From the NCBI GenBank assembly GCA_964570845.1, contig CAZMZB010000001.1, positions 62,001 to 126,000 on the forward strand: a DNA stretch of 64,000 nt, read 5' to 3'. Both the position numbers and the translations under genes were made by a program. Within the stretch, counting starts at the first letter, position 1. Every line of letters begins with the position of its first letter. Of the stretch, positions 50,967 to 58,935 are shown piece by piece. The notes beneath the pieces were generated by a model. That model was not told where the DNA came from and made no database searches. It saw only the letters and a list, made by a program, of their open reading frames with translations. Source of the DNA: CAZLCC01 sp964570845. GTDB lineage: Bacteria; Patescibacteriota; Saccharimonadia; Saccharimonadales; Saccharimonadaceae.

Positions 50967-53096
50967 CTATTCAACCTTCTCCAGTGGCGCAAAAGCGACA
51001 TTTAGTTTTCTCACTTTTCCTGTTGAAAACGCTACTCCCACTGTTGTACCGTCAAGTGATACTACCCTGCCAACACCAAATATCTTGTGTTTTACGCTAT
51101 CACCAATATCCAGCTCAACTTCATCAGGTACAAAACGCTCTTCGGTACTTAAGACATCAACAGTTTGATATGAAACAGGAGCTTCCATCGCTGAACCGTC
51201 AATGTCACTCAAAAATCGTGATGGCGGGTTATATTGCCGCGAACCATAAATCAGTCGCGAATGAGCACTTATCAGGTGAAGCTCTTCTCGAGCGCGTGTC
51301 ATACCAACGTAACAAAGCCTTCGCTCTTCTTCCATTTCGCTGGGATCATACAGTGCTTTACTCATCGGAAAAATACTCTCTTCCATACCCACCATAAATA
51401 CCACTGGAAACTCTAGGCCTTTTGCAGCATGTAAAGTCATGAGCGTGATAGCATCTGCCGTTTCACTGAGTTTATCAAGATCAGAAATCAGTGCCACTTC
51501 CTCTAAAAATCCCGACAAACCAAGATCACTGTAGTCTCTTGCTACACTAATGAGTTCCTTGACATTCTCTTGTCGATCCTCAGCTTGCGGCGAGCCGTCG
51601 TCAAGATATTCAAGGTAACTAAATCGCTTCAAAACCAGTTCAATGAAATCGGGTAGTACAACTTGCTCCTGCTGCTCATCCAGCTTTTGTAACGCCTCAC
51701 CAAGTTCAAAAAAAGCTTTTTTAGCACGTGGTGTTAAACCAGCACATAATTCAACCTCAAAAAGACTGGTAATGATATCTTTGCCATACGCTTCCTGCCA
51801 AAGCAAAAACTTCTCAACCGAGGTTGCGCCCAGTCCTCTTGTTGGTACGTTCACAATCCTCAGAAAACTGGCCCTGTCTGCTGGTTGATACAGTAACCGA
51901 AGATACGCAATCATATCTTTAATCTCTTTTCGATCATAAAACCGTGTGCCGCCAACAATACGATACGGGATACCATAGCGAATAAATGTTTCCTCAAGAG
52001 CGCGACTTTGAGCGTTAGTTCTATAAAGTATTGCAAAATCACTATATTGACGTGCTTTTAAGCTTATAGCGCTTGAAATTCTGGTTGTCACCGTTTCTGC
52101 CTCATGCATCTCACTGGCAACATGGATTGTTTGCACAGGAGATCCACTCGTTTTGTCAGTCCACAATTTCTTTTCTGAGCGCTGAATATTTTTGCTAATT
52201 ACTTTATGTGCTGCATCTAGAATATGCTTAGTTGAGCGATAGTTCTGCTCCAGCTTCACCACTTTTGTATTTGGAAAATCACGCTCAAAGTTCAAAATAT
52301 TCGTAAAATCAGCCCCACGCCAACTATAAATAGATTGCCAGTCATCGCCAACTACGCAAATATTTCTGTGCTTATTCACCAGTAACTTCACGAGCTTATA
52401 CTGCGCTGCGTTCGTATCTTGATATTCATCAATTAAAATATAGCGAAACTGGTTTTGCCACTTGGTGCGAATGTCAGAAACTTCACTCAGCAAGCGGACT
52501 GTTTCGGCAATTAAATCATCAAAATCAAGTGCACCGGCATCTTTTCGTAGTTTTTCATAACGGGGAAAAATGTCAGCTGCTACCTTTTGAGCTGGTAACT
52601 TGGCTGAAGCAATAAATTCTTGAGATGATACTAAATCATTTTTTGCATCGCTAATCATACCGCTTATACTTCGTGGCGAAAACTGCTTTTCGCTAATATT
52701 GAGTTGCTTCATAGCCTGCTTTATCACACCAAGGCGATCGGCTTCGTCAAAAATAATAAAGTTTTTAGGGATTTTGACGTGCTCACCATCCTGTCTAAGT
52801 AAGCGAACACAGATAGAGTGAAATGTTCCCATCCACGGCATAAAAAATCTATCAGAACTATCTTGGCCCGTCAGCTCACCAAGCCGTTCACGCATTTCTT
52901 TTGCCGCTTTATTCGTAAATGTTACTGCCAAAATCTGTGCTGGCAACACTCCTCTTTCAGTCAGAAGATAAGCGATACGGTGTGTGAGCGCTTTCGTTTT
53001 TCCAGACCCCGCACCAGCCAAAATAAGTAGTGGTCCGTCAGTATGGGTAACAGCCTTAACCTGTGCTTTATTCAGCCCCTCAACTAATCTATTCAT
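50967..53096 (-). CDS. UvrD/PcrA-type superfamily 1 DNA helicase
   Basis: A 709-residue 3'-5' helicase. Motifs: Q-motif LNKAQVKAV, Walker A LAGAGSGKTKAL, Walker B ILIDEYQDTNAAQ, motif III VGDDWQSIYSWRGAD, motif IV QNYRST, motif V TLMTLHAAKGLEFPVVFM, motif VI RRLCYVGMTRARE. The C-terminal Tudor-like segment KHKIFGVGRVVSLDG, which binds RNA polymerase in UvrD/PcrA, is present. It fits excision repair with UvrA and UvrC. TATAAT (53104-53109) ends 7 bases before the ATG, so translation is probably leaderless. Confidence 0.95.
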   Translation of the reverse strand: MNRLVEGLNKAQVKAVTHTDGPLLILAGAGSGKTKALTHRIAYLLTERGVLPAQILAVTFTNKAAKEMRERLGELTGQDSSDRFFMPWMGTFHSICVRLLRQDGEHVKIPKNFIIFDEADRLGVIKQAMKQLNISEKQFSPRSISGMISDAKNDLVSSQEFIASAKLPAQKVAADIFPRYEKLRKDAGALDFDDLIAETVRLLSEVSDIRTKWQNQFRYILIDEYQDTNAAQYKLVKLLVNKHRNICVVGDDWQSIYSWRGADFTNILNFERDFPNTKVVKLEQNYRSTKHILDAAHKVISKNIQRSEKKLWTDKTSGSPVQTIHVASEMHEAETVTTRISSAISLKARQYSDFAILYRTNAQSRALEETFIRYGIPYRIVGGTRFYDRKEIKDMIAYLRLLYQPADRASFLRIVNVPTRGLGATSVEKFLLWQEAYGKDIITSLFEVELCAGLTPRAKKAFFELGEALQKLDEQQEQVVLPDFIELVLKRFSYLEYLDDGSPQAEDRQENVKELISVARDYSDLGLSGFLEEVALISDLDKLSETADAITLMTLHAAKGLEFPVVFMVGMEESIFPMSKALYDPSEMEEERRLCYVGMTRAREELHLISAHSRLIYGSRQYNPPSRFLSDIDGSAMEAPVSYQTVDVLSTEERFVPDEVELDIGDSVKHKIFGVGRVVSLDGTTVGVAFSTGKVRKLNVAFAPLEKVE

Positions 53097-53103
53097 TATT
53101 AAA

Positions 53104-53109
53104 ATTATA
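53104..53109 (-). promoter_or_regulatory. uvrD -10 box, leaderless
   Basis: TATAAT on the minus strand, 7 bases before the uvrD ATG. No convincing -35. Confidence 0.45.
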
Positions 53110-53139
53110 CAAGAAACAGAGAGTCAATACTGTTGTGTT

Positions 53140-54390
53140 TTAAATGCTCATCAAAAAGTACGCCCCGGCACCAAGCCCAACACCTACAACAAGAAGTCCA
53201 AAGACAATCAGTGCCCACATCCACCATTTGCCACCCTTCTTCTGTTTCGTAGCAGCTGCTACAATAGATCGGTGATATTCTTCCGTATCGTAAATTGATG
53301 TTGGCTTACGATCGGCATCCGTTGCTGGTTTTTCTTTATACTGCTTAGGGATAGAGAACGTTTCAGATTTAGCCACAACAGTTTCGTCTTTTTTCTTCTC
53401 TTTTTTATCTGGTTTTTCCTTGTTCTCTACCTTAGCCTGATCTTCATCTTCAGCAATAGCATCGCCAGCTTCAACTGCAATAATTTCTTTCCCTAATTCT
53501 GGTAACAATGGCTCGCTGGGTTCTTCGCCACTCTTATCATCAATATCAGTCACACCATCTATAGTAAGCTTTACGGGTGCATCCTCTTCGGCTTCAGTGT
53601 TTTTACTTTTCTCTTTCTCTTTCGCTTTATCACTTGGCGTATCTTTTTCTGCAAACGCTCCGAGTGGCCGCTTCTCCACTTTTGCATCCGGCAGAAATAG
53701 TGGTTTTTTATCATCTTCTTTAGAGTCTTTTTCGTCGCTCTTCTCACTTTTCTCGGGTATTTTATTGGAATCTTCTGCAGTATTTTTTGGCCTTAGCCCA
53801 AGGCGCTCTTTTGCGCTTTCTGTTATTTCACGCTCTTTTTCATTTTTCGTCACCTCTTCGAGCGGATCTTTCCACTTCTTTTCTTCCGTATCCGGTGTTG
53901 TCACCATTGCGTCCGGATTCACTGGTGCCTTAACACTTAATTGTGCGCTATTTGGTGTATTGGCCGCTGAATTTTCTGGTAGCGGATCAGGAGCGATATT
54001 ATCATTAAGCGGTGTTATTGTTTTACCCTCTGCACCAGCCCCTTTTTTAACCATCTCTTTCACCGGTGGTGCCATACCTGATGCAGGATGCACGACATCC
54101 ATAAATCGCTTGGGAACATTTGATTTTTCTACTGCGGGCTTTGCTGGAGCGGGTGGTGATGGTAGCGGTAGAGAAGGAGTGGCTGGTGCGGACGGTTTTA
54201 TTCTCTCTGCCGGTGGTATATGACGCGACGGTATAGCCGTACTACCTCTTGAGGGTGTAATGGGTGGAGACGGTTGAGAGGCCGTGGTATTATTTGTTGC
54301 AGACTGGGTTTGAGCGGGTTGCTTGGGTTGATCACCAATAAGGGAGCTTACCGCTTTGTCTAGTTCATCAAAGTTAAACTCTTTACTCAT
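53140..54390 (-). CDS. Uncharacterised tail-anchored protein, Pro-rich and acidic
   Basis: A 416-residue protein of low complexity with one C-terminal helix (WMWALIVFGLLVVGVGLGAGAYFLM, about 390-414), so most of it faces the cytoplasm. Residues 20-85 are Pro/Ala/Ser-rich, residues 150-330 Lys/Glu/Asp-rich. Short islands such as FNFDELDKAVSSLIG and KRFMDVVHPASGM may be binding motifs. It starts 3 bases after the tpiA stop and ends before uvrD. No known family. Confidence 0.75.
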   Translation of the reverse strand: MSKEFNFDELDKAVSSLIGDQPKQPAQTQSATNNTTASQPSPPITPSRGSTAIPSRHIPPAERIKPSAPATPSLPLPSPPAPAKPAVEKSNVPKRFMDVVHPASGMAPPVKEMVKKGAGAEGKTITPLNDNIAPDPLPENSAANTPNSAQLSVKAPVNPDAMVTTPDTEEKKWKDPLEEVTKNEKEREITESAKERLGLRPKNTAEDSNKIPEKSEKSDEKDSKEDDKKPLFLPDAKVEKRPLGAFAEKDTPSDKAKEKEKSKNTEAEEDAPVKLTIDGVTDIDDKSGEEPSEPLLPELGKEIIAVEAGDAIAEDEDQAKVENKEKPDKKEKKKDETVVAKSETFSIPKQYKEKPATDADRKPTSIYDTEEYHRSIVAAATKQKKGGKWWMWALIVFGLLVVGVGLGAGAYFLMSI

Positions 54391-54393
54391 ACT

Positions 54394-55191
54394 CTACTTT
54401 CCTGGTTGTTTATTTTTAATACTGCTTTTTTCTTTAATAGTATGCGCATCTTCGACAATTTTTGTAAATACGTCTATTTCCAAGCTTGCCCCGCCAATCA
54501 ACAGACCATGTATTCCTTTGATCGCAAGATATTCTTTTGCATTTTCTTCGTTTACACTACCGCCATAAAGTATTCGGACCGCTTCTGCTGCCTTTTCACC
54601 ATAAAGAGCCTTAATTTCTCGACAAATAGTCATCGCTGCTGCTTCAGCATCCTCTGGTTTCGCATTTTTTCCTGTACCAATTGCCCATACCGGTTCATAC
54701 GCAATCACAACATTCTCCAGCTCATGCGACGTCACATTAGCCAAGCCGCTCACTACCTGATCCTGAATCACATGAGTTGCTTCACCAAGCGTTCGATCAG
54801 TTGCTGTTTCACCCACGCACAAAACAGGGGTAATATTATTTCTCAGTATCGCCTGTACTTTAGTACGAATATCTTTGGCTGATTCATGAAAAATATGTCG
54901 TCTTTCAGAATGACCAACAAGAGCATATTTCACTAATCCACGCAGCATAGCAGCCGAGACCTCACCCGTAAATGCGCCTTCATCCCGCCAATAGACATTT
55001 TGTGCGCCTAATTTAAATTGTCGGTGATTAATCTGTAAGCTGAGAGGTTGCAGTGCTAAAGTAGTGGGGCATATTACCACCTCCACATCATTATGGGCTG
55101 TAATCTTACTACCTAACTTGTGAATATATAAGCTCGCCTGGTGCACGTTGAGATGCATTTTCCAATTGCCCACTATCAGAATCTTGCTCAT
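54394..55191 (-). CDS. tpiA: Triosephosphate isomerase
   Basis: Interconverts dihydroxyacetone phosphate and glyceraldehyde 3-phosphate in glycolysis. The 265-residue TIM barrel has the catalytic Lys in VGNWKMHLN, His in LVGHSERRHIF, Glu in IAYEPVWAIGTGKNA, and the phosphate loop ILYGGSVN. It follows pgk by 50 bases. Confidence 0.97.
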   Translation of the reverse strand: MSKILIVGNWKMHLNVHQASLYIHKLGSKITAHNDVEVVICPTTLALQPLSLQINHRQFKLGAQNVYWRDEGAFTGEVSAAMLRGLVKYALVGHSERRHIFHESAKDIRTKVQAILRNNITPVLCVGETATDRTLGEATHVIQDQVVSGLANVTSHELENVVIAYEPVWAIGTGKNAKPEDAEAAAMTICREIKALYGEKAAEAVRILYGGSVNEENAKEYLAIKGIHGLLIGGASLEIDVFTKIVEDAHTIKEKSSIKNKQPGK

Positions 55192-55241
55192 GTATTTACA
55201 CTTACTTTCGCTTATGCTTATATTCTTTATCTATCAGTGTA

Positions 55242-56468
55242 CTACGCATTTAAAAGCGCCTCAACTCCTGGCAGCTTTTTACCTGCCATAAGCTCTAAGC
55301 TTGCCCCGCCGCCAGTTGAAACATGAGTGAAGCTTTTGCCGTTTTGAGCATCCCATTCAAGTACAAAATCTGCTGTATCACCACCGCCAATAACAGAGAT
55401 GATATCAGGATTTTGCGCCAGTGTCATAGCCACTCTGGCTGAGCCATGGGCAAACTGTGAAAACTCTGCATAACCAAGCGTACCATTCCACACTACTGTT
55501 GCTGCTTTTTCGACATAGTCAACGGTTTGAGCAATTGATGCTTCGCCCAAGTCAAGAATAAAGTCGTCTGAGGCAACTTGTTCGATCTTTTTTGTTTCCC
55601 GTTGTGCCCCAGCACTTATCTGGTGTGCTACAGCGACATCCGTTGGCAGTTGCAGAAACTGCTCAAGTTTTTCCACACCCACCTTTGCCACAGCAGCATC
55701 ATAAATTCGTTTCAGGATACTATCTAGTCCATCCTCAACTACACTTTTTCCAACGTCATATCCACGATATTTCAAAAACGTATTTGCCATAGCACCGCCA
55801 ACGACAATCGTGTCGGCAATATGAATAAATCGCTCAATAATACCTATTTTATCGCCGATCTTCGCACCACCAAGCACTGCTACTAGCGGCTCTTTCGGGT
55901 TATGCATAACTCCTAAAATATGTTCATACTCTCTTTTGATCAGCAGTCCAGCTACACTTGGCAAGAAATAGGTTACCGCCTCTGTACTTGCGTGCGCTCT
56001 ATGTACTACCCCGAACCCGTCCTGCACGAAATAGCGCGCATTACTATCACTTGCTAATTGTTTGGCAAATGCTTCGTCATTTTTCTCTTCTCCGGGATGA
56101 AAACGCAGGTTTTCCAAAAGCATTATTTGCCCTTTTTGCAAACGCCTGGTTTTTTGATGTACCATATCACCCACGCAATCTGATACAAATAGTACTTCCT
56201 GACCCACTAGCTCACTGAGCTTCTTGGCAACTTTTTCAAGACTATATCTCTCATCCACCTCACCTTTTGGTCGCCCTAAATGGCTGCAGATCACAATAGT
56301 ACAGTCATGCCGCAATAAATACCGCAGCGTCGGTAAACTTTGAACAATACGAAAGTCGTTATCAATCTCACCATCTTCAGTGAGCGGAACATTGTAGTCT
56401 GCTCGCAATAAAATGCGTCTGTGCTCAAGCGGAATATCCTTAATCGTTTTTTTATAAAAGTGTAACAT
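55242..56468 (-). CDS. pgk: Phosphoglycerate kinase
   Basis: Transfers phosphate from 1,3-bisphosphoglycerate to ADP. The 408-residue protein has RILLRADYNVPL, the substrate-binding CSHLGRPKG, GDKIGIIE after VLGGAKI, and the nucleotide end VIGGGDTADFV plus STGGGASLELMAGKKLPG. It forms a pgk-tpiA run; gapdh is not adjacent. Confidence 0.97.
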   Translation of the reverse strand: MLHFYKKTIKDIPLEHRRILLRADYNVPLTEDGEIDNDFRIVQSLPTLRYLLRHDCTIVICSHLGRPKGEVDERYSLEKVAKKLSELVGQEVLFVSDCVGDMVHQKTRRLQKGQIMLLENLRFHPGEEKNDEAFAKQLASDSNARYFVQDGFGVVHRAHASTEAVTYFLPSVAGLLIKREYEHILGVMHNPKEPLVAVLGGAKIGDKIGIIERFIHIADTIVVGGAMANTFLKYRGYDVGKSVVEDGLDSILKRIYDAAVAKVGVEKLEQFLQLPTDVAVAHQISAGAQRETKKIEQVASDDFILDLGEASIAQTVDYVEKAATVVWNGTLGYAEFSQFAHGSARVAMTLAQNPDIISVIGGGDTADFVLEWDAQNGKSFTHVSTGGGASLELMAGKKLPGVEALLNA

Positions 56469-56520
56469 TATCCCACCCAGCCTATTCTTTAGATTATTTC
56501 TCTGTTATTTTAACACACCA

Positions 56521-56550
56521 AAACACCCTCCTATTACTAGGAGGGTGTTT
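56521..56550 (-). terminator. Strong hairpin between pgk and the secreted-protein gene
   Basis: Thirteen-base perfect stem AAACACCCTCCTA/TAGGAGGGTGTTT with a four-base loop, downstream of the minus-strand secreted protein; the following T run is short. Confidence 0.75.
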
Positions 56551-56612
56551 CTTCCTGAGCGACTAACTCTGCTTCAGGCAAAGTGAGCGGTCAGACTTTA
56601 GTTTGGCTTAGC

Positions 56613-57377
56613 TTACTGGTTTAAAGCGTCTTTAAGAGCAGCTTTGCTCATCAAGAAGCGACGAACGCTATACCCTAAAGCACTTGAACCTACTACACCA
56701 CTGAAGATAGCTTCAGGACCAGTCGATGCAATCACTGCAGGGGCTGTTTTAGGTGATTCGGGGGTTGGCTTTTCAGGATTTTCCGGTGCTGGAGGAGTTA
56801 CACAGTTTGGAGGTGTACCAGTTGTGCCTTCAGGACATTCCTCTGGAGGAGTATCAGGACAAGCAACCTTTGCCTGAAACTGTACCAAACGCATTTGTTC
56901 AGTAGAAACACCTACAGCTTTTGAAAGCGTTACTCCACCGCTAACGATACCGTCAGAAAGATTTTGTAACTTACTTCCATGTGGATCAAGTAACTCAGTT
57001 GAACCGCCAATATAGTTTAACGATCCAGCTTTATCCAGATTTACACCTGCAGTATCAGTGATAACATCAGGGGCATCACTAGCACTTACTGTAACCGTTG
57101 AGCTATGGCTTTGAGCTTCACCCGCAGGTAAAGTAGCAGCTACCCGTACATTATTTAAAGGTCCAGGACCCGGGTTATGAATACGTACACGAAACTGTAC
57201 CGTATCACCACAAGTCGCAGAAGCCGGATCAGTAAACTGACCATTTTGTGTTACGTTACGAACACGGTAAATGTTACCGCCCTCGATTTGACCAGCGGCT
57301 GCTACAGTAGCAGAACCGCTAAGCGCAAGCACTGGCACTAAAAGTGCAAATGCAGCTATTTTTAAGAGTTTAAACAT
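56613..57377 (-). CDS. Secreted DUF11-like surface protein with sorting-signal-like tail
   Basis: A 254-residue exported protein from the ATG 57377, which has an AAGGAGAA site. A signal peptide (MFKLLKIAAFALLVPVLALS, cleavage near AAA) is followed by a beta domain resembling DUF11 repeats (TCGDTVQFRVRIHNPGPGPLNNV), a Pro-rich linker and a tail made of STGPEAI, a hydrophobic stretch and basic residues. That tail resembles cell-wall sorting signals, with an atypical TGP motif instead of LPxTG. The leader carries inverted repeats and a promoter-like sequence between them. Confidence 0.8.
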   Translation of the reverse strand: MFKLLKIAAFALLVPVLALSGSATVAAAGQIEGGNIYRVRNVTQNGQFTDPASATCGDTVQFRVRIHNPGPGPLNNVRVAATLPAGEAQSHSSTVTVSASDAPDVITDTAGVNLDKAGSLNYIGGSTELLDPHGSKLQNLSDGIVSGGVTLSKAVGVSTEQMRLVQFQAKVACPDTPPEECPEGTTGTPPNCVTPPAPENPEKPTPESPKTAPAVIASTGPEAIFSGVVGSSALGYSVRRFLMSKAALKDALNQ

Positions 57378-57449
57378 AATTAAATTCTCCTTTATTAAAA
57401 TTAAATTAATCACAAACTAGATAGTCATTATGTCTTCAAGTTGTAAGCG

Positions 57450-57511
57450 CGACCGCTTCTCTGATATATTTGGAGTTAACTAAATAACTCAACAAAAGAG
57501 AGAAGCGGTCG
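57450..57511. repeat. 13-base inverted repeat around a promoter-like sequence
   Basis: CGACCGCTTCTCT (57450-57462) and its inverse (57499-57511). Between them on the minus strand are TTGAGT (57487-57492), 18 bases, TATATC (57463-57468), which could drive the DUF11-like gene. Confidence 0.5.
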
Positions 57512-57576
57512 GCGGGTGGTGCAGAGCCTAATCGTGAGCCTTCGCTCAACGAATTGGATACACCACCCTAACCGAC
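57508..57576. ncRNA. Strongly base-paired 69-base element of unknown kind
   Basis: GTCGG/CCGAC and GGGTGGTG/CACCACCC arms enclose an inner GAGC/GCTC hairpin. It lies between the two secreted-protein genes. It shows no hallmark of SRP RNA, RNase P or tmRNA. It may be an RNA motif or a DNA-level repeat. Confidence 0.35.
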
Positions 57577-57586
57577 TACTTTGGGG

Positions 57587-58471
57587 TTAGAACCCCTGAT
57601 CTGGCTTTACGAACCAACGAGCTCTTGCGGGCTCGCCAGAAATGCCGTTGCCTACCACGGTAGCCGTGACATCGGCATAGCCAGAATACTGACCCCACGC
57701 CTGCCCTCGGACACACGTCCATCCAGCAGGACAAGTGACCCATGCCCCTTGACCACCATTCAGGCTCGCATCGAAATACTGATTAACACGAACCACACCG
57801 CTGATGTAGGCGGCGCCGGTGGCAAACAAGTTGACGGAGACGGTGTCTCCATCAGGGTCATACCCCTTGGCATACACAAAGGTGTTTCCACCCTCGAAAA
57901 TATGTGCCGGGGTAATGATCTCCACCTGGGGTGGATGATCAACGTGCGGCGGAGGGGGCGGAGGGGGCACATAGGGGGGCGGGACATGAGGCGGAGGAGT
58001 TGGGGTCGGGGGAGTGTCATTTTGAATTCGGACACAATCCACTCGAGCCCCGACCTTGCCCCTGATCCGATCCCGAATGACAGTTTTCACTTTCACCCTG
58101 GAGATCGACGCGAACGACTCGGCAAAGGCACTAACCCTAATCCGCTCACGGATACTGAGGGTAGCCACAGCCCTGCCGCCCCACCAGCCACGCTTGCACG
58201 ACGCCACGACTTTTGCCTTGGCGTTAATATCCACCTTCCCCGAACACTTTCCTCGAGGATCAGCGGGGGGGGCGGGAGCCTCCCACTTACTGGCGCGACT
58301 GATGCACTTCTCCACCTTATGGGAGAAGATGGGTGAGGCGTTCTTAAGCGTGATGATCTTCAGATTCACGCCCGGTCCGGCCGGCTTGCTCGCCGAAGCG
58401 AGTGCGGTACTGCTGAAAAGCGTCCCGACCACCATGGCCAGGACGAGGAAAACACGAAGGATTGCCTTCAT
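57587..58471 (-). CDS. Secreted Pro-rich protein with C-terminal Ig/cadherin-like domain (G+C-rich gene)
   Basis: A 294-residue exported protein from the ATG 58471, which has a perfect AAGGAGGTGA site. A signal peptide (MKAILRVFLVLAMVVGTLFS, cleavage near ALASA) is followed by a basic region rich in Arg and Val with four cysteines, a Pro-rich linker (about 170-200) and a C-terminal domain starting PPQVEIITPAHIFEGGNTF with DPDGD, as in calcium-binding Ig-like or cadherin-like domains. Base composition differs from neighbours (38 of 60 bases are G or C at 57901-57960). It lies between inverted repeats, so transfer is likely. Its stop codon is inside a GGGGTT/AACCCC hairpin. Confidence 0.8.
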   Translation of the reverse strand: MKAILRVFLVLAMVVGTLFSSTALASASKPAGPGVNLKIITLKNASPIFSHKVEKCISRASKWEAPAPPADPRGKCSGKVDINAKAKVVASCKRGWWGGRAVATLSIRERIRVSAFAESFASISRVKVKTVIRDRIRGKVGARVDCVRIQNDTPPTPTPPPHVPPPYVPPPPPPPHVDHPPQVEIITPAHIFEGGNTFVYAKGYDPDGDTVSVNLFATGAAYISGVVRVNQYFDASLNGGQGAWVTCPAGWTCVRGQAWGQYSGYADVTATVVGNGISGEPARARWFVKPDQGF

Positions 58472-58935
58472 GCTTCTCACCTCCTTGGTTGTATTAGTGA
58501 TCGGAATAGAAGTTTCAGCGTCGGCGATCAACCCGACGCATAGCTTGCCTCTCTCGAGACAGAGCAATACAATGATGAATTATCCTCACTATATTGCTCT
58601 GCTCGAAAAAGACAATTAACACGAAGGTTAATCGAATAATAAATTAAGTAGTCGGTTGTTATGGGTTTTTCGCGAGCAATGAATACTCAAGCGACTTAAA
58701 GACCCATGACTATCTAGTTTGCAGTTTATTAATATATACATTACAAACTAACCGATGAAAAGAGTTTTTAACCTCTTTTCGCTAAGCCAAATTGTCAATG
58801 TACCTCGCCTGGTAAAGTTCCACCTCATACCATTTGATTCTGTAAACATATTATCATAAGAAATAATAATTGTCAATACTTTTTGCAATAAAAGTATGTA
58901 AACACAAGCTTTTTATTGAAATAACAGGAGTGATA
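58472..58935 (-). promoter_or_regulatory. Long hairpin-rich leader of the G+C-rich gene; no gene seen
   Basis: This 464-base gap holds no convincing ORF. After the promoter at 58848-58876 the predicted leader RNA contains stems GAAAAGAG/CTCTTTTC, TAGTTTG/CAAACTA, ATGGGT/ACCCAT, TTAAC/GTTAA, AGAGCAATA/TATTGCTCT (58561-58600) and GCGTCGG/CCGACGC. The right inverted-repeat end lies within it. Confidence 0.5.
58848..58876 (-). promoter_or_regulatory. Strong promoter for the G+C-rich gene
   Basis: TTGACA (58871-58876), 17 bases, TG-A-TAATAT (58848-58853) on the minus strand. It lies outside the right inverted repeat and reads into the segment. Confidence 0.65.

Larger units (their letters stand above)
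57413..58721. repeat. Imperfect terminal inverted repeats bounding a G+C-rich gene
   Basis: CAAACTAGATAGTCAT at 57413-57428 recurs inverted at 58706-58721. The match continues imperfectly inward for about 14 more bases, and a second 12-base pair (57570-57581 and 58646-58657, AACCGACTACTT) lies further in with the same relation. Together they mark related ends, about 170 and 76 bases long, of a 1.3 kb segment holding the G+C-rich gene. No transposase or recombinase is inside. Confidence 0.7.

Noticed and set aside
57561..57596. Integron attC-like CTAAC...GTTAG pair
   Set aside because: The arms are only five bases, lie partly in a coding end, and no integrase or cassette array is present.
57587..58567. 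Longer version of the G+C-rich gene starting upstream at a TTG
   Set aside because: The internal ATG at 58471 has a perfect Shine-Dalgarno and begins a clean signal peptide.
57441..58935. Signal-recognition-particle RNA, RNase P RNA or tmRNA in the hairpin-rich region
   Set aside because: None of their hallmark conserved sequences (for example the SRP GGAAG-type loop region or the RNase P GAGGAAAGTCC box) is present.
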